Below are positions 16,681 to 26,178 of a DNA stretch of 56,545 bases, in pieces. Location of the stretch: assembly GCA_046152925.1 (NCBI GenBank), contig JBJXFX010000051.1, positions 1 to 56,545 of the forward strand, read 5' to 3'. This DNA comes from CAMAUF01 sp046152925 (GTDB lineage: Bacteria > Chloroflexota > Dehalococcoidia > Tepidiformales > Tepidiformaceae). Every line of letters starts with the position of its first letter. Position 1 is the first letter of the stretch. A program made the position numbers and the translations under genes. The notes below the pieces were generated by a model. The model ran no database searches. It had not been told where the DNA came from and saw only the letters and a program-made list of their open reading frames with translations.

Positions 16681-18299
16681 TGGGCACCCCTGACGTAGAC
16701 GGCGAGGTCGCTCGGCACCGTGCGCAGTGTATTCCGGTCGAAGAGCCAGTGAAGGTAAGCAAGGGCATCGGCGGTGGGTGCGCGGCGCTCTCGCGTTAAG
16801 GCCCAGTTACCTTCGACGACGTCGAAGCCCTCGGGGCGGCCGGAAGCGGCGGGCCAGAGCAGGACCCTGGCGCTCGCGGGCACACGCGACGAGACGACGA
16901 CGACACCGGAATCGCGAAGTGGCCAGGTCAGCTCAGCTTCGCACTGAGGGTGGATGACGATGTCACCGCCCTTGAGTTGGGTCTGCTCGAGGGCGAAATC
17001 GCGGAGGGCGCGGGCCTGTTCTGGCACGAAGGGCGAGGGGAGCAGGTCGTCTTCCGCGACGAAGCCGATGTTGATGCCCCCAGAGGCGAGGATGGCGAGC
17101 GCCAGGGCGGGAACGACGGCCAAGGCCCGGCGCGCCAGCGGGACGGTGGCGACGAAGCCGACGAGCAGGGCGGCGGCCGCCGAGAAGATGGCGACCCGCG
17201 CCTGCTGGTTCGCTGAGCCAACCCGGCCGAACTCGGCCCAATCAAGGACCAGGGCCATGGCCATTCCCGTGAAGAGGGCGGCGAGAGGCAGCGCGATGGC
17301 GGCGGTCTGCCAGTCTGCGCGGCGCGCGTCGCTGGCGAGCCTGGCCAGCGCTGGGCCGGCGCAGAGCGCGAGCGGAAGTGTCAGAGCTGGCGCGGTGAGG
17401 CCGCCATGCCCCGTGAGGCCGGCGAGCCACCAGAGGGCCGCCGCCGCAATCCAGGCCATCACGATCGGGTTGCCGGCCGGGCGTTTGCCATACCACCGCC
17501 AGACGTTCCAGGCGGCGGCAGCTGCGCCGATGAGGATGGCCGGCCAGACGTAGAGCAAGCTGAGCCCGAAGCCCGACGCTGATGACCACCGTTCGTCGAA
17601 GCTGGCGGCGAAGAGGTCGAAGGGCGGGACGCGGAGGCCCTCCCAACCGAGGCCGAACCGGAAGCTCGCAAGCAGGATGCCGATGACGGCCCCGGCGACG
17701 CCGGCGGCTGCCCAGCGAAGGTCCGCGCGCCGGCCGCGTGTCCCGAGCCGCGCGGCGAGGATGGCGCCGAGCGGCAACCAAAGTGGGCCGCTCGTAGCGA
17801 GGAGGAAGCCAAGAGCAGCCCAGCCCAGGCGGAGATTCACGTTCCGGAGCGCGATCACGGCGAGCCAGACGGTGATCGCGACGTCCCACCCCATCGCACT
17901 GGCGTGCGTGCCCAAGACGATCGCGGGCGCGTCGAACGTCACCAGGAAGAGCGCGATCAGCGCCCCCGGCTCGCCGAGCGGTCGCCGGAGGAGCCAAAAG
18001 GCGAGCGGGACCGTTGCCGTGGCCGCGAATGCGAGCCAGCGGCTCGGCTGCTCAGAATCCGAGAAGTTGAGGAGGAACGCGCTGAGGGCCTGGAAGAGCG
18101 TTGGGATGAAGCGAGCGTCGGCTGCTCCAGTGCTGGCCTGCCACGCGCCCGAGAGGTGGACCGCCTCGGCCCCGCCCACGGGGAGGTTGAGGATTGGGCC
18201 AACCCGAAGCGCGAGAAAGACCGCCCCGAGGGCTACCCAGACGATGGTGCCGAGCCGGATGCTGAGCGCGGGCGCGGGGTCGGTCGGTCGGTCGGTCAC
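16677..18299 (-). CDS. GT39-like polytopic membrane protein
   Basis: This 540-residue protein has about ten hydrophobic helices and a soluble C-terminal end. Its first-loop segment LPVGGAEAVHLSGAWQAS (about 37-54) aligns with the HHDESIHAQWSW loop of the next gene product, but the first acidic residue is Ala here, so catalysis by the usual mechanism is doubtful. It may be a non-catalytic partner or a divergent transferase. The start is a GTG at 18299 overlapping the DUF2298 stop as GTGA; its own stop overlaps the next ATG. Both overlaps argue for equal, coupled expression of the three membrane proteins. Confidence 0.72.
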   Translation of the reverse strand: MTDRPTDPAPALSIRLGTIVWVALGAVFLALRVGPILNLPVGGAEAVHLSGAWQASTGAADARFIPTLFQALSAFLLNFSDSEQPSRWLAFAATATVPLAFWLLRRPLGEPGALIALFLVTFDAPAIVLGTHASAMGWDVAITVWLAVIALRNVNLRLGWAALGFLLATSGPLWLPLGAILAARLGTRGRRADLRWAAAGVAGAVIGILLASFRFGLGWEGLRVPPFDLFAASFDERWSSASGFGLSLLYVWPAILIGAAAAAWNVWRWYGKRPAGNPIVMAWIAAAALWWLAGLTGHGGLTAPALTLPLALCAGPALARLASDARRADWQTAAIALPLAALFTGMAMALVLDWAEFGRVGSANQQARVAIFSAAAALLVGFVATVPLARRALAVVPALALAILASGGINIGFVAEDDLLPSPFVPEQARALRDFALEQTQLKGGDIVIHPQCEAELTWPLRDSGVVVVSSRVPASARVLLWPAASGRPEGFDVVEGNWALTRERRAPTADALAYLHWLFDRNTLRTVPSDLAVYVRGAQ

Positions 18300-20698
18300 G
18301 AGGTCCTCACGGTGTGGAAGACTGGGACTGCGTACACGCGGAGGTCGCCTGACGCAAAGACAGGGTCGAGGAAGCTGGCCAAATCGGCGAGTCCGGCGGC
18401 GGCGTATCTCTGGAGCTCCAACCGGCCGACCACGACGAGCTCGGCGCCAACCTCTCGCAGGTTCGCGAGCGTAACGGCGGGGTCGCCGGAGAGGTAGATG
18501 GCGTCGACCAGTTCCTGGCGCTTGGTAAGGAGCTGATGGTTGGCTTCCGAATCGCCACGCCACTGGATTTCGTGGAAGTATTGGCCGACGGGCGCGCGCG
18601 TCCCGGCGCGGGCGGCGATGCGGCCGGCGTCGGTGTAATCGACGTTCGCGTCGACGACGCTGGGGCCATCGGGACCGTTGGCCCAGCGGCGGCCAGACGC
18701 TTCGACGATCACCGTCCCGCGCTTGGTGTTGGCCTCGACCCAGCGCGTGAGCTCGTATTCCGCCGGGTCGGAGCGCCGGACGAAGTCGAGCCCATCGACC
18801 GCGGCTGGGCCGTCGAAGCCGCTGCTCCGGTTCGGGATCGCGATGACGGCGAAGGTGAGCGAGATGACGGCGACGGTGGCGACCGCAGCCGCCGCGAGTC
18901 TCGCGCGCGCGGACGAGAAGAGGCCCGCGACGATCAATGCGCCACCGGCGAGGGCGAGTACCGCCCAGGCCTGGTAGGACAGCTTGAACACGGTGTTGAG
19001 CCGCGGGACCGACCCTTCGAAGACATCGCCGATGTAGAAGAGCTCGGCGCCATAGAGCAGGAGCGCGCCGAGCACGCCCAGCCCGAGGGGGAGGGCGGCC
19101 GGATGGCGTGCGCTCGCGGCTTTGAGCGTCGCGGCGCCCGAAGCGCAAAGGAGCGCGGCATATCCGATGAGGGTGACCCAGCCGCCCGCGCCACGCGCCT
19201 CGACCGCTGTACTGAGGTCGCCGGTGGCGCTTAACAGGGCGATCCAAACAAGGAGCGGGGCGAGCGGCAACCAGGCGGCGTACGTGAGCGGCGTGCCCAA
19301 CGAGCGTGTCCCGGAGCGCCGTACGAAGAAGGCCGTGGCGGCGAGCAGCGCAAGGAGCAGCGGTCCCCATTGGAGGAAGACGTGCGACGGGACGCTTCCC
19401 GCTCGCGCATAGGCGTGGAACCCGTTCGCTTGCGAGCTGAAACCCGCGTACCAGGGGAGATAAAGCACCACGGCCAGCGCCACAACGGGCGCGAGGAAAC
19501 CAGCGGACGCTTTTGCGCCCGCTACGAGTCCGAGGGTTCGCGCCTCCCGCGCGAAGAGCGCGGCCGCGAAGAGCAGCACGAAGGTCGGCGCGTCCCAGGC
19601 GTTGCCGAAGGCGAGCGCGCCGAGCACGACCCCGAGGAAGAGCGCCTCGAAGGGCTGCCGCCGGATGCGCCGCAGCCCCGAACGGTCACGCCGTTGCCAT
19701 TCGGCGACGGCTAGGGCGACGGCGGTGATGACGAGCGGGAGGCTCATGAGGTGCGGGTGGAGGTCGCCGAGGAGGAAGCTGAAGGCGGGGAATTCCGTGA
19801 TCGTGTCGGGGATCAGCCGGCTCGCACGCCACCAGAAGTAGAACTCGGTGGGGTACCACGCGCTGGTCCGCGGTTCGGGGCCCCGGTAGCAGTCGGCGCT
19901 GGAGGGCGTGGTCGCGTCGCAAGGGAGCAGGCTCTCGAGGTCAACGGCGCGGAAGACGGTCCCGTTCGTCTGGCCATGGGCTGCCGCCCATTCGAAGGGC
20001 GCGGTCAGCGAGCCGGCGAGCAACAGGAGCCCGGCAGCGGCGAGGCCGCCGCCCACGGCCCAGCTGCGCTTTGGGCGCGGCAGCAGGCGCCGGGTGAGCG
20101 CCATGCCGACGGAGACCGCCGCGAGGCCGGCCGAAGCGAAGGTGGCCGCCAGGGCGAGCGTGTATCCGGTTGTCGCAGGGACGCCAGCAATCGACGAGAG
20201 CGCGGCCATCTGGACATAACCGAAGTAGTAATAGCTCGCGCTTTCGCCCGACAGCCAACCGTCTTGCGGCGGGTATTCCGCGGAGCGAAGCGCGCTCGTC
20301 AGGTACATCAGGTCCATCGTCTGTTCGGAGTGCCGGAGGATTTCGCTGGAGTAGGACCGAAAGGCGGCGTAGGAGAAGAAGAGGGCCGTGAACAGCCCGC
20401 CCAGGATGAAGAGCAGGGGCAGGGTGCGCCGGAAGGTGGCGGCGGCGCGCCGGTCGCGGCCCAGGACTACGAGGCTCACGACACTGGCGCCGGCGGCCGC
20501 GAGGATGAAGCCGCCGCGGCCAGCTGGGAGCACCGACGCGGTCCGCAGGGTGAACAGGGTGAACCCGATCAGGAGCAGGCCGACGGGTACCGCGAGGCCG
20601 GCGCCGGCGTCGGGGAAGCGCCGGAAGAGGCGGGCGCAGATCGGCCACCCCACCGCGCCAGCCGCCAGCGACACCGCCCAGAAGGCCAGCGCGTCCAT
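18296..20698 (-). CDS. DUF2298 (Chlor_Arch_YYY) membrane protein
   Basis: The 800-residue polytopic protein of the DUF2298 family has the conserved segments SSEILRHSEQTMDLMYLTSA (about 115-134), 'YYYFGYVQMAALSSIAG' (about 152), 'FPAFSFLLGDLHPHLMSLPL' (about 305) and FGNAWDAPTFVLL (about 356). The C-terminal soluble part carries 'YTDAGRIAARAGTRAPVGQY' and FHEIQWRG. The family is known from Chloroflexota and archaea and is thought to be a GT-C-type glycosyltransferase, but its reaction is not established. It starts 15 bases after ftsY and begins the membrane-glycan part of the operon. Confidence 0.85.
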   Translation of the reverse strand: MDALAFWAVSLAAGAVGWPICARLFRRFPDAGAGLAVPVGLLLIGFTLFTLRTASVLPAGRGGFILAAAGASVVSLVVLGRDRRAAATFRRTLPLLFILGGLFTALFFSYAAFRSYSSEILRHSEQTMDLMYLTSALRSAEYPPQDGWLSGESASYYYFGYVQMAALSSIAGVPATTGYTLALAATFASAGLAAVSVGMALTRRLLPRPKRSWAVGGGLAAAGLLLLAGSLTAPFEWAAAHGQTNGTVFRAVDLESLLPCDATTPSSADCYRGPEPRTSAWYPTEFYFWWRASRLIPDTITEFPAFSFLLGDLHPHLMSLPLVITAVALAVAEWQRRDRSGLRRIRRQPFEALFLGVVLGALAFGNAWDAPTFVLLFAAALFAREARTLGLVAGAKASAGFLAPVVALAVVLYLPWYAGFSSQANGFHAYARAGSVPSHVFLQWGPLLLALLAATAFFVRRSGTRSLGTPLTYAAWLPLAPLLVWIALLSATGDLSTAVEARGAGGWVTLIGYAALLCASGAATLKAASARHPAALPLGLGVLGALLLYGAELFYIGDVFEGSVPRLNTVFKLSYQAWAVLALAGGALIVAGLFSSARARLAAAAVATVAVISLTFAVIAIPNRSSGFDGPAAVDGLDFVRRSDPAEYELTRWVEANTKRGTVIVEASGRRWANGPDGPSVVDANVDYTDAGRIAARAGTRAPVGQYFHEIQWRGDSEANHQLLTKRQELVDAIYLSGDPAVTLANLREVGAELVVVGRLELQRYAAAGLADLASFLDPVFASGDLRVYAVPVFHTVRTS

Positions 20699-20713
20699 CG
20701 TCCTCTCCTGTGG

Positions 20714-21751
20714 CTAGGCGAAAAGCGACTCGACGAAGTCGCGGGCGTTGAACGGTGCGAGGTCGCCAATCTTCTCGCCGGTGCCGATGTAGCGGACCGG
20801 GATCCCGAGCTCGTGGGTGATGGCGAAGGCGATCCCGCCTTTCGCCGTGCCGTCGAGCTTGGCGAGGATGATGCCGGTGACGCCGACCGCATCGGTGAAG
20901 GAACGCGCCTGGCTGAGCCCGTTTTGGCCGGTGGTCGCATCGAGCACGAGGAACGTCTCGTGGGGGGCTGTGGGGTCCTTGCGCTGGACGATCCGGTTGA
21001 TTTTCTTCAACTCTTCCATGAGGTTCGTTTTGGTGTGGAGGCGGCCGGCCGTATCGACAATGACGAAGTCCGCGCGGGCAGCTTCGGCCGCATTCATCGT
21101 GTCGAAGACCACGGAGCCGGGGTCGGAGTTGGGTTGATGCGCGATGACGCGGACGCCGGCGCGGTCGCCCCAGACTTTGAGCTGGTCGATGGCGGCGGCG
21201 CGAAAGGTGTCGGCTGCGCCGAGGATAACGGTGGCGCCGTCGCGGCGGAAGGCGTGCGCAAGCTTGCCAATGCTTGTTGTCTTGCCCGCGCCGTTCACGC
21301 CGATGATGAGGATGATGGCTTGGTCCGGGGGCGTCGGGCCCGCCCAGGCGAGAGGCGTCGTGCGCGGCTCATCGAGGATGGCGATGAGCTCGTCTTTGAG
21401 GATATCCCGGACGCGGGCGCCCTGTTTGACGCCATCGGCCTTCACGCGCTTCTTGAGGCGGTCGAGGATGGCGGTCGTGGTGGTGATCCCCATGTCGCTG
21501 GTGACGAGCACTTCTTCGAGCTCATCCCAGAGGTCGTCATCGAAGTCGGCGCGCTGGAAGATGCCACCGAGGCGGCCGAAGAAGCCGCGACGGGTCCTCT
21601 CCAGCGCCTTCTCGGTGGCGGCGAGGATTTCGGCCTCTTCGTCCGGGCTGGCCTCTTCGACGGCATCGAGCGGTTCGTCGACGGGGTCGGCAACGGCGAC
21701 GCCGCCTTCGACCGGCGATTCCTCGTCCTTCTTTTTGCGCCAGAACCGCAC
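20714..21751 (-). CDS. ftsY: Signal recognition particle receptor FtsY
   Basis: At 345 residues it has a charged acidic N-terminal segment (about 1-55), a helical N domain, then the NG GTPase core: GVNGAGKT (151-158), the I-box region DTFRAAAIDQL, DTAGRLH, AKLDGTAKGG (G4-like) and the closing GEKIGDLAPFNARDFVESLF. It docks SRP-ribosome complexes at the membrane for co-translational insertion. The short N-terminal A-region resembles other non-proteobacterial FtsY. It lies 57 bases downstream of smc, the common rnc-smc-ftsY order, and is followed by genes for very hydrophobic membrane proteins. Confidence 0.96.
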   Translation of the reverse strand: MRFWRKKKDEESPVEGGVAVADPVDEPLDAVEEASPDEEAEILAATEKALERTRRGFFGRLGGIFQRADFDDDLWDELEEVLVTSDMGITTTTAILDRLKKRVKADGVKQGARVRDILKDELIAILDEPRTTPLAWAGPTPPDQAIILIIGVNGAGKTTSIGKLAHAFRRDGATVILGAADTFRAAAIDQLKVWGDRAGVRVIAHQPNSDPGSVVFDTMNAAEAARADFVIVDTAGRLHTKTNLMEELKKINRIVQRKDPTAPHETFLVLDATTGQNGLSQARSFTDAVGVTGIILAKLDGTAKGGIAFAITHELGIPVRYIGTGEKIGDLAPFNARDFVESLFA

Positions 21752-21808
21752 GGGCGTCTCCTCCGGCCGTCGCCGTTAGGTGGATGGTAGGGTGGCGTCG
21801 CGCTGCGG

Positions 21809-24800
21809 TCAGGTCTCCTGAGGGACTTCGGAGAGGCGGAGGGAAAGGACCTTTGAGACTCCGTCCCGCGCCATGCTGACGCCGTAGATCGCGTCGGCGA
21901 CGTCGAGGGTGCGCCGGTTGTGGGTCACCATCAGGAACTGGGTCTTTTCCGAGAGCTTTTTCAGCGCGCCGGTGAAGCGGCCGACGTTCGCTTCGTCGAG
22001 GGCGGCGTCCACTTCATCGAGGACGCAGAAGGGCGCCGGGTTGGCCGCAAGCAGGGCGAAAAGGAGCGCCACGGCGGTGAGCGACCGTTCGCCGCCGGAA
22101 AGCATGGCGAGGCTCCGGACGCGCTTGCCGGGAGGCTGTGCGTCGATTTCGAGGCCGCAGTCGGCCGGGTTGTCGGGGTCGGTGAGGATGAGCTTCGCCT
22201 CGCCGCCGCCGAAGAAGGACTTGAAGTAGCCCTGGAAAGCGCTATCGACGACGCCGTAGGTGACGACGAAGCGCGACTCGATCTCCTTCGCCAAGATGGC
22301 GATTGCGTCGCGAAGCTGGGCCTCGGCGTCGGTGAGGTCGGCGATTTGGGCGGTGAGGAACTCGTGGCGTTCCTTGCTCTCGCGGTAGTCTTCCGGCGCC
22401 TCGCCGTTGATTGGCCCGAGCTTCCGGACTTGGCGCCGGATGTCCTCGATCCGCTTCCGGGTGTCTTCGAGGTCGACGGCGGCGGCGCCCTGGACGACGG
22501 CCGGCTCGGCCTCGGGCGCTTCCCGGCGGCCGTAGGCGAGCCCTTCGCGGGACATCTCGGACTGGAGCGTTTCGGCCAGCGCGAGGAGGCGAGCCTGTTC
22601 CGCTTCGAGGTCCAAACGGCGCCGGTCAGCCTCCAAGAGGGCTCCCTGAGCCGTGTTGAGCTCGGCTTGCACGGTGCGCTCGTGGGTTTCGAGGCGGCTC
22701 AACTCGTCACGGTCCGGCGCGGTGTCGCCGGTGTCTGCGGAGCGCTCTGCCTGGATGGCCGCGAGCTGAGCTTCGAGCTGCGTCGTCTGGGTGTCGGCGG
22801 CGGCGAGCTCTTGTTGGTGGGCCTCGAGTTGGCCGCGCCGTGCCTGCACCGTGGCCAGCGCGCGGGCAACCGAGCGTTGGTGCTGTTCGCGCAGGGCTTG
22901 GATCGTCTTGTGTTCGCCGTCGAGTGCGGCCAGTTGGGCGTTCGCCTCGGCAACGTGGCCGAGGGCGGCCTCGCGGGCCGCTGAGGCCTCTTGGAGCGCC
23001 GCCTCGGCGGCCTGGGCCGCCGCCTGATGTTCGGCCGCCTTTGCTTGGAGCTGGCTGTTTGCGTGGCGAGCCTGCGCCACCTGGCGTTCGTTGCGCTCGC
23101 GTTCGCGCTGCAGGTCGCCGCGGCGCTGCTTGAGGGCGTCGAGGTCGCGGCGGTGACGATGGAGGCGGTCGCGCTCCTTTTGCAAGCCGCTGCGGGCCTG
23201 GTCGAGCTCGCGACGGAGGCGGTCGTGCAGCTGGTCCGATTCGCGGACGCGCTGGGAGAGCTGCGACGCGGAATCCTGACCTTGGTGCAACTGTTGGGCC
23301 GCCGCCTGCGCCCGATTGCGGACCTCGTCGATCTGGGCGGGCAGTTCTTCCATTTCGCGCTGGCGGACGAATCCGCCCTCGTCGGCGCCAGTCGCACCGC
23401 CGACCATGAGGCCCGGCACCTCGACGTAGGTGCCGTCGACGGTGACCACGGAGCCGAGGCCGCGTTTGATGATCCGCTGCGCCGTGGGCACGTCCTCGAC
23501 GATGATGACGCGGCCGAGGAGCGTATCGACGAGTGCTCGGACGGCGTTTTCGCACTTCACGAGCTTGGCGGCGACGCCGACGACGCCCTTCTCCTTCTGG
23601 AGGTTGAGGGCATAGACGTGGCGCAGCGTGTCGAGCGCGAGGAACTGCGCGCGGCCGCGGCGGTGGCTCTGAAGCTGTTCGATCGCGCGTAGGGCCGTGT
23701 CTTCGTCTTCGACCACGATGGCGTGGAGCCGGTGTTCGAGCGCGGCGTTGACGGCGATCTCGAGGCCGGCGGGGACCTTGATATGCCGGGCGAGCAGCCC
23801 ATGAATTCCGGGGACGCGGCTGATGGCCTCGCCCTCGCTGGGGGCGACGTGCCCGCCCATGATCAGCGCGGCCCGCGTGCCGGCAGCGACGCCGTCGTGC
23901 TCGGCCTGGACGCGGCGCAACGCATCAAGCCGGCCTTCGAGCCGGTCGAGCTCGCGGAGATCGGTGTTCGCCGCCACTTGGGCGGCGCGCACCTCTTCTT
24001 GGACACGGGCGAGGCGGTCGCGATTGGCGGCCGCGCCGAGGCGAGCCTCTTCGACGGCCTGGGTCGCGCCCATGAGGACGGCGCGGAGGTCACGGTAGCG
24101 GCCGCCATAGGCTTTGAGTTCGGCGATAACTTGGCGCCGTCGCGGCTGAAAGCCGTCGATCTCGCGGTCGATTTCCGCGATCCGGGCGGTGGCCCGGCGT
24201 TCGTCCGACTCCATGGCGCCCGCGCGCTTCACGTCCGCCTCGGCCATGTCTTTGCCCTGTTGGGCGCGGGCGCGGGTGGCGAGGTAGGTGCGTTCGGTTT
24301 CAGCGAGCTTCGCGCGGCGCGTTTCGACTTCTTTGCGCGCGGCGGCGACATCGGCTTCAAGGTCGCCGGTTATCGTGGCGCCCGAGTCGGTCGCCCCGAG
24401 GCCCGCGTGCTCCTGTTCGGCTGCGGCGACCTCGTTGCGGAGCTCGCCCACGCGCCGCGTGAGGTTCGACGACCGCTCGCGGGTGGTGGCGAGCGACTGC
24501 TCGACGGCGCGAACGCGGGCCGTGATCTCGGTGTGGGCGGCTTCGCGACGCGCGAGGATTTCGCGGCCGCGCCGGATTTCGTCGCTCAGCAGGCGGAGCT
24601 GCTCGCGGATGCGGTCGACGCGCTCCTGGGCGGTGGCCGTCTCGGCGGCCGACTGGTCGAGGGCAGCACGGACGCGCATGAGGCCGTTTTGCGTTTCATC
24701 CCAACGTTGGATGTAGTAGATGCGAAGCAGTTCGGCGAGCTCGGCGGAGAGCTTGGCGTGTTCCAAGGCGCGTTCCGCCTGGCGGCTGAGCTGGGCGAGA

Positions 24801-25402
24801 CGCGGTTCGATTTCGGCAATGACGAGGCGGACGCGGCCGATGTTCTCCTGGGTGAGGTTCAGGCGGTCCTGGGCTTCCTTGATCCGGAGGCGGAAGCGCT
24901 TCACGTCGGCCGCTTCATCCAGCAATCCCCGCCGCTCGTCGGGCGACATGCTGAGGACTTCATCGACGAGGCCCTGGCCGAGGATGGTGTACGAGTTCTG
25001 GCCAACGTCACCGCTCATCAGCAGGTCGGCGACATCGCGGAGTCGCACCTTTTGGCCGTTGAGGAGGTATTCCGAATCGCCGTTGCGGTACACGCGGCGC
25101 CCGACTTCGACTTCCGCAAAGTCGAGGGGGAGCCAGCGGTCGCTGTTGTCGAGGGTGAGGATGACTTCGGCGAGGCCCACCGCGGCGCGGTCGCGGGTGC
25201 CCGCGAAGATGACGTCTTCCTGTTTCTTGGCGCGAAGGAGCTTGGAACTCTGTTCGCCGAGGACCCAGCGGAGCGCGTCGGTGACGTTGCTCTTGCCGGA
25301 GCCGTTGGGCCCGACGACGGCCGTGATGCCGCCGGTATATTCGAAGGTGGTGCGGTTGGCGAAGCTTTTGAAGCCCTGCAGGGTGAGCTTTTTCAGGTAC
25401 AT
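21809..25402 (-). CDS. smc: Chromosome segregation protein SMC
   Basis: The 1197 residues are the normal length. Walker A GPNGSGKS is at 31-38 and the Q-loop region near 143 (YTILGQGLVDEVLSMSPDER). A first long coiled coil runs about 170-500, the hinge about 510-680 (GIHGLLARHIKVP to the GGATGADEGGFVRQREMEEL end), and a second coiled coil about 690-1020. The C-terminal ABC signature is LSGGERSLTAVALLFAL, followed by Walker B FCVLDEVDAALDEANVGRF. With ScpAB it forms condensin. The start overlaps the rnc end by ten bases. The GC-rich coding makes long antisense open frames here, which I discount. Confidence 0.96.
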   Translation of the reverse strand: MYLKKLTLQGFKSFANRTTFEYTGGITAVVGPNGSGKSNVTDALRWVLGEQSSKLLRAKKQEDVIFAGTRDRAAVGLAEVILTLDNSDRWLPLDFAEVEVGRRVYRNGDSEYLLNGQKVRLRDVADLLMSGDVGQNSYTILGQGLVDEVLSMSPDERRGLLDEAADVKRFRLRIKEAQDRLNLTQENIGRVRLVIAEIEPRLAQLSRQAERALEHAKLSAELAELLRIYYIQRWDETQNGLMRVRAALDQSAAETATAQERVDRIREQLRLLSDEIRRGREILARREAAHTEITARVRAVEQSLATTRERSSNLTRRVGELRNEVAAAEQEHAGLGATDSGATITGDLEADVAAARKEVETRRAKLAETERTYLATRARAQQGKDMAEADVKRAGAMESDERRATARIAEIDREIDGFQPRRRQVIAELKAYGGRYRDLRAVLMGATQAVEEARLGAAANRDRLARVQEEVRAAQVAANTDLRELDRLEGRLDALRRVQAEHDGVAAGTRAALIMGGHVAPSEGEAISRVPGIHGLLARHIKVPAGLEIAVNAALEHRLHAIVVEDEDTALRAIEQLQSHRRGRAQFLALDTLRHVYALNLQKEKGVVGVAAKLVKCENAVRALVDTLLGRVIIVEDVPTAQRIIKRGLGSVVTVDGTYVEVPGLMVGGATGADEGGFVRQREMEELPAQIDEVRNRAQAAAQQLHQGQDSASQLSQRVRESDQLHDRLRRELDQARSGLQKERDRLHRHRRDLDALKQRRGDLQRERERNERQVAQARHANSQLQAKAAEHQAAAQAAEAALQEASAAREAALGHVAEANAQLAALDGEHKTIQALREQHQRSVARALATVQARRGQLEAHQQELAAADTQTTQLEAQLAAIQAERSADTGDTAPDRDELSRLETHERTVQAELNTAQGALLEADRRRLDLEAEQARLLALAETLQSEMSREGLAYGRREAPEAEPAVVQGAAAVDLEDTRKRIEDIRRQVRKLGPINGEAPEDYRESKERHEFLTAQIADLTDAEAQLRDAIAILAKEIESRFVVTYGVVDSAFQGYFKSFFGGGEAKLILTDPDNPADCGLEIDAQPPGKRVRSLAMLSGGERSLTAVALLFALLAANPAPFCVLDEVDAALDEANVGRFTGALKKLSEKTQFLMVTHNRRTLDVADAIYGVSMARDGVSKVLSLRLSEVPQET

Positions 25403-26112
25403 GGAGTGCCCTCGGTCTCTGCCTGGAGGCGTGCGACGGCCTGGCGCGCGGCCCCTTGTTGGGCTTCGCGCTTGCTCGTCCCCTCGCCCCGCCCGAGGGT
25501 GACGCCCGCGGCGCGGACTTCGACGGCGAACCGTCGATCCGAGCCATCTGGCGTCTCGTCCACCGTGACATAGTCCGGAGGTTCATGCCAGCGAGCCTGG
25601 ACGAGGTGTTGGAGGCTGGATTTCGCGTCGATCTTGGCGCCGTCGCGGCGAAGCTCGGAGATTTCCGGCTTGAGCAGGCGGAGGATCGTGGTCCGGGCGA
25701 CGCGATAGCCATGCGATTCGTAGACGGCGCCAACCAGCGCCTCGAACGCCCCGGCGAGGTTGCGGTCGCGGTTGCGGCCGCCGGCGCCCTCTTCGCCGCG
25801 ACCGAGGATGATGTGCTCGCCGACGCCGATCCGGGCGGCGACCCGCGCCAAGGTGCTGCCTCGGACAAGGTCGGCCCGCATCCGCGTGAGCTCGCCTTCG
25901 CCGGCCTCTGGATATTTCCGGTAGAGCTCATTGGCGATGACCATCCCGAGGATCGCGTCGCCGAGAAACTCCAGCCGCTCATTCGAGGCGGCGCGCGTGT
26001 CCGTCTCATTCAGGTAGGACGCGTGGGTGAGCGCTTGGGTGAGGACCCCGTCCGGGAGCGGCTTCACTCCCAGGCGGCCCACCAAGCCTTCGGCGACCTG
26101 TGCCTCGGCCAA
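25393..26112 (-). CDS. rnc: Ribonuclease III
   Basis: At 239 residues it has an RNase III catalytic domain (about 10-150) with the signature NERLEFLGDAILGMV (E48 and D52 among metal ligands), and a C-terminal double-stranded-RNA-binding domain (about 175-238) ending with the basic 'GEGTSKREAQQGAARQAV' helix. The second catalytic block reads AGAFEALVGAVYESHGY, where many homologues have Asp at the Gly before A-F-E, so one metal-binding carboxylate may be missing. The start is TTG at 26112, preceded by an AGGAG. It processes rRNA and other duplex RNA and heads the smc-ftsY run. Confidence 0.95.
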   Translation of the reverse strand: MAEAQVAEGLVGRLGVKPLPDGVLTQALTHASYLNETDTRAASNERLEFLGDAILGMVIANELYRKYPEAGEGELTRMRADLVRGSTLARVAARIGVGEHIILGRGEEGAGGRNRDRNLAGAFEALVGAVYESHGYRVARTTILRLLKPEISELRRDGAKIDAKSSLQHLVQARWHEPPDYVTVDETPDGSDRRFAVEVRAAGVTLGRGEGTSKREAQQGAARQAVARLQAETEGTPCT

Positions 26113-26135
26113 TGCGCGTCGCTCCTATCTCCACC

Positions 26136-26156
26136 CGGAGAATCTCCGCCCGGAGA
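26136..26156. promoter_or_regulatory. Operator-like CGGAGA repeats upstream of rnc
   Basis: CGGAGA-A-TCTCCG (26136-26148) is a perfect inverted repeat, and a third CGGAGA copy follows at 26151-26156. It lies 24-44 bases upstream of the rnc start, in the 119-base gap between divergent genes, where it could form an operator or a 5'-leader hairpin. RNase III genes are often self-regulated through cleaved leader hairpins, which would fit, but this stem is very short. Confidence 0.4.
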
Positions 26157-26178
26157 AGAAATGCTAAAGTTGCCTAAT

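Noticed and set aside
19751..21790. A 679-codon plus-strand open frame, and similar ones at 23723-25573 and 34398-35492
   Set aside because: They are antisense to the DUF2298, ftsY, smc and exonuclease genes; no start signals or recognisable domains.
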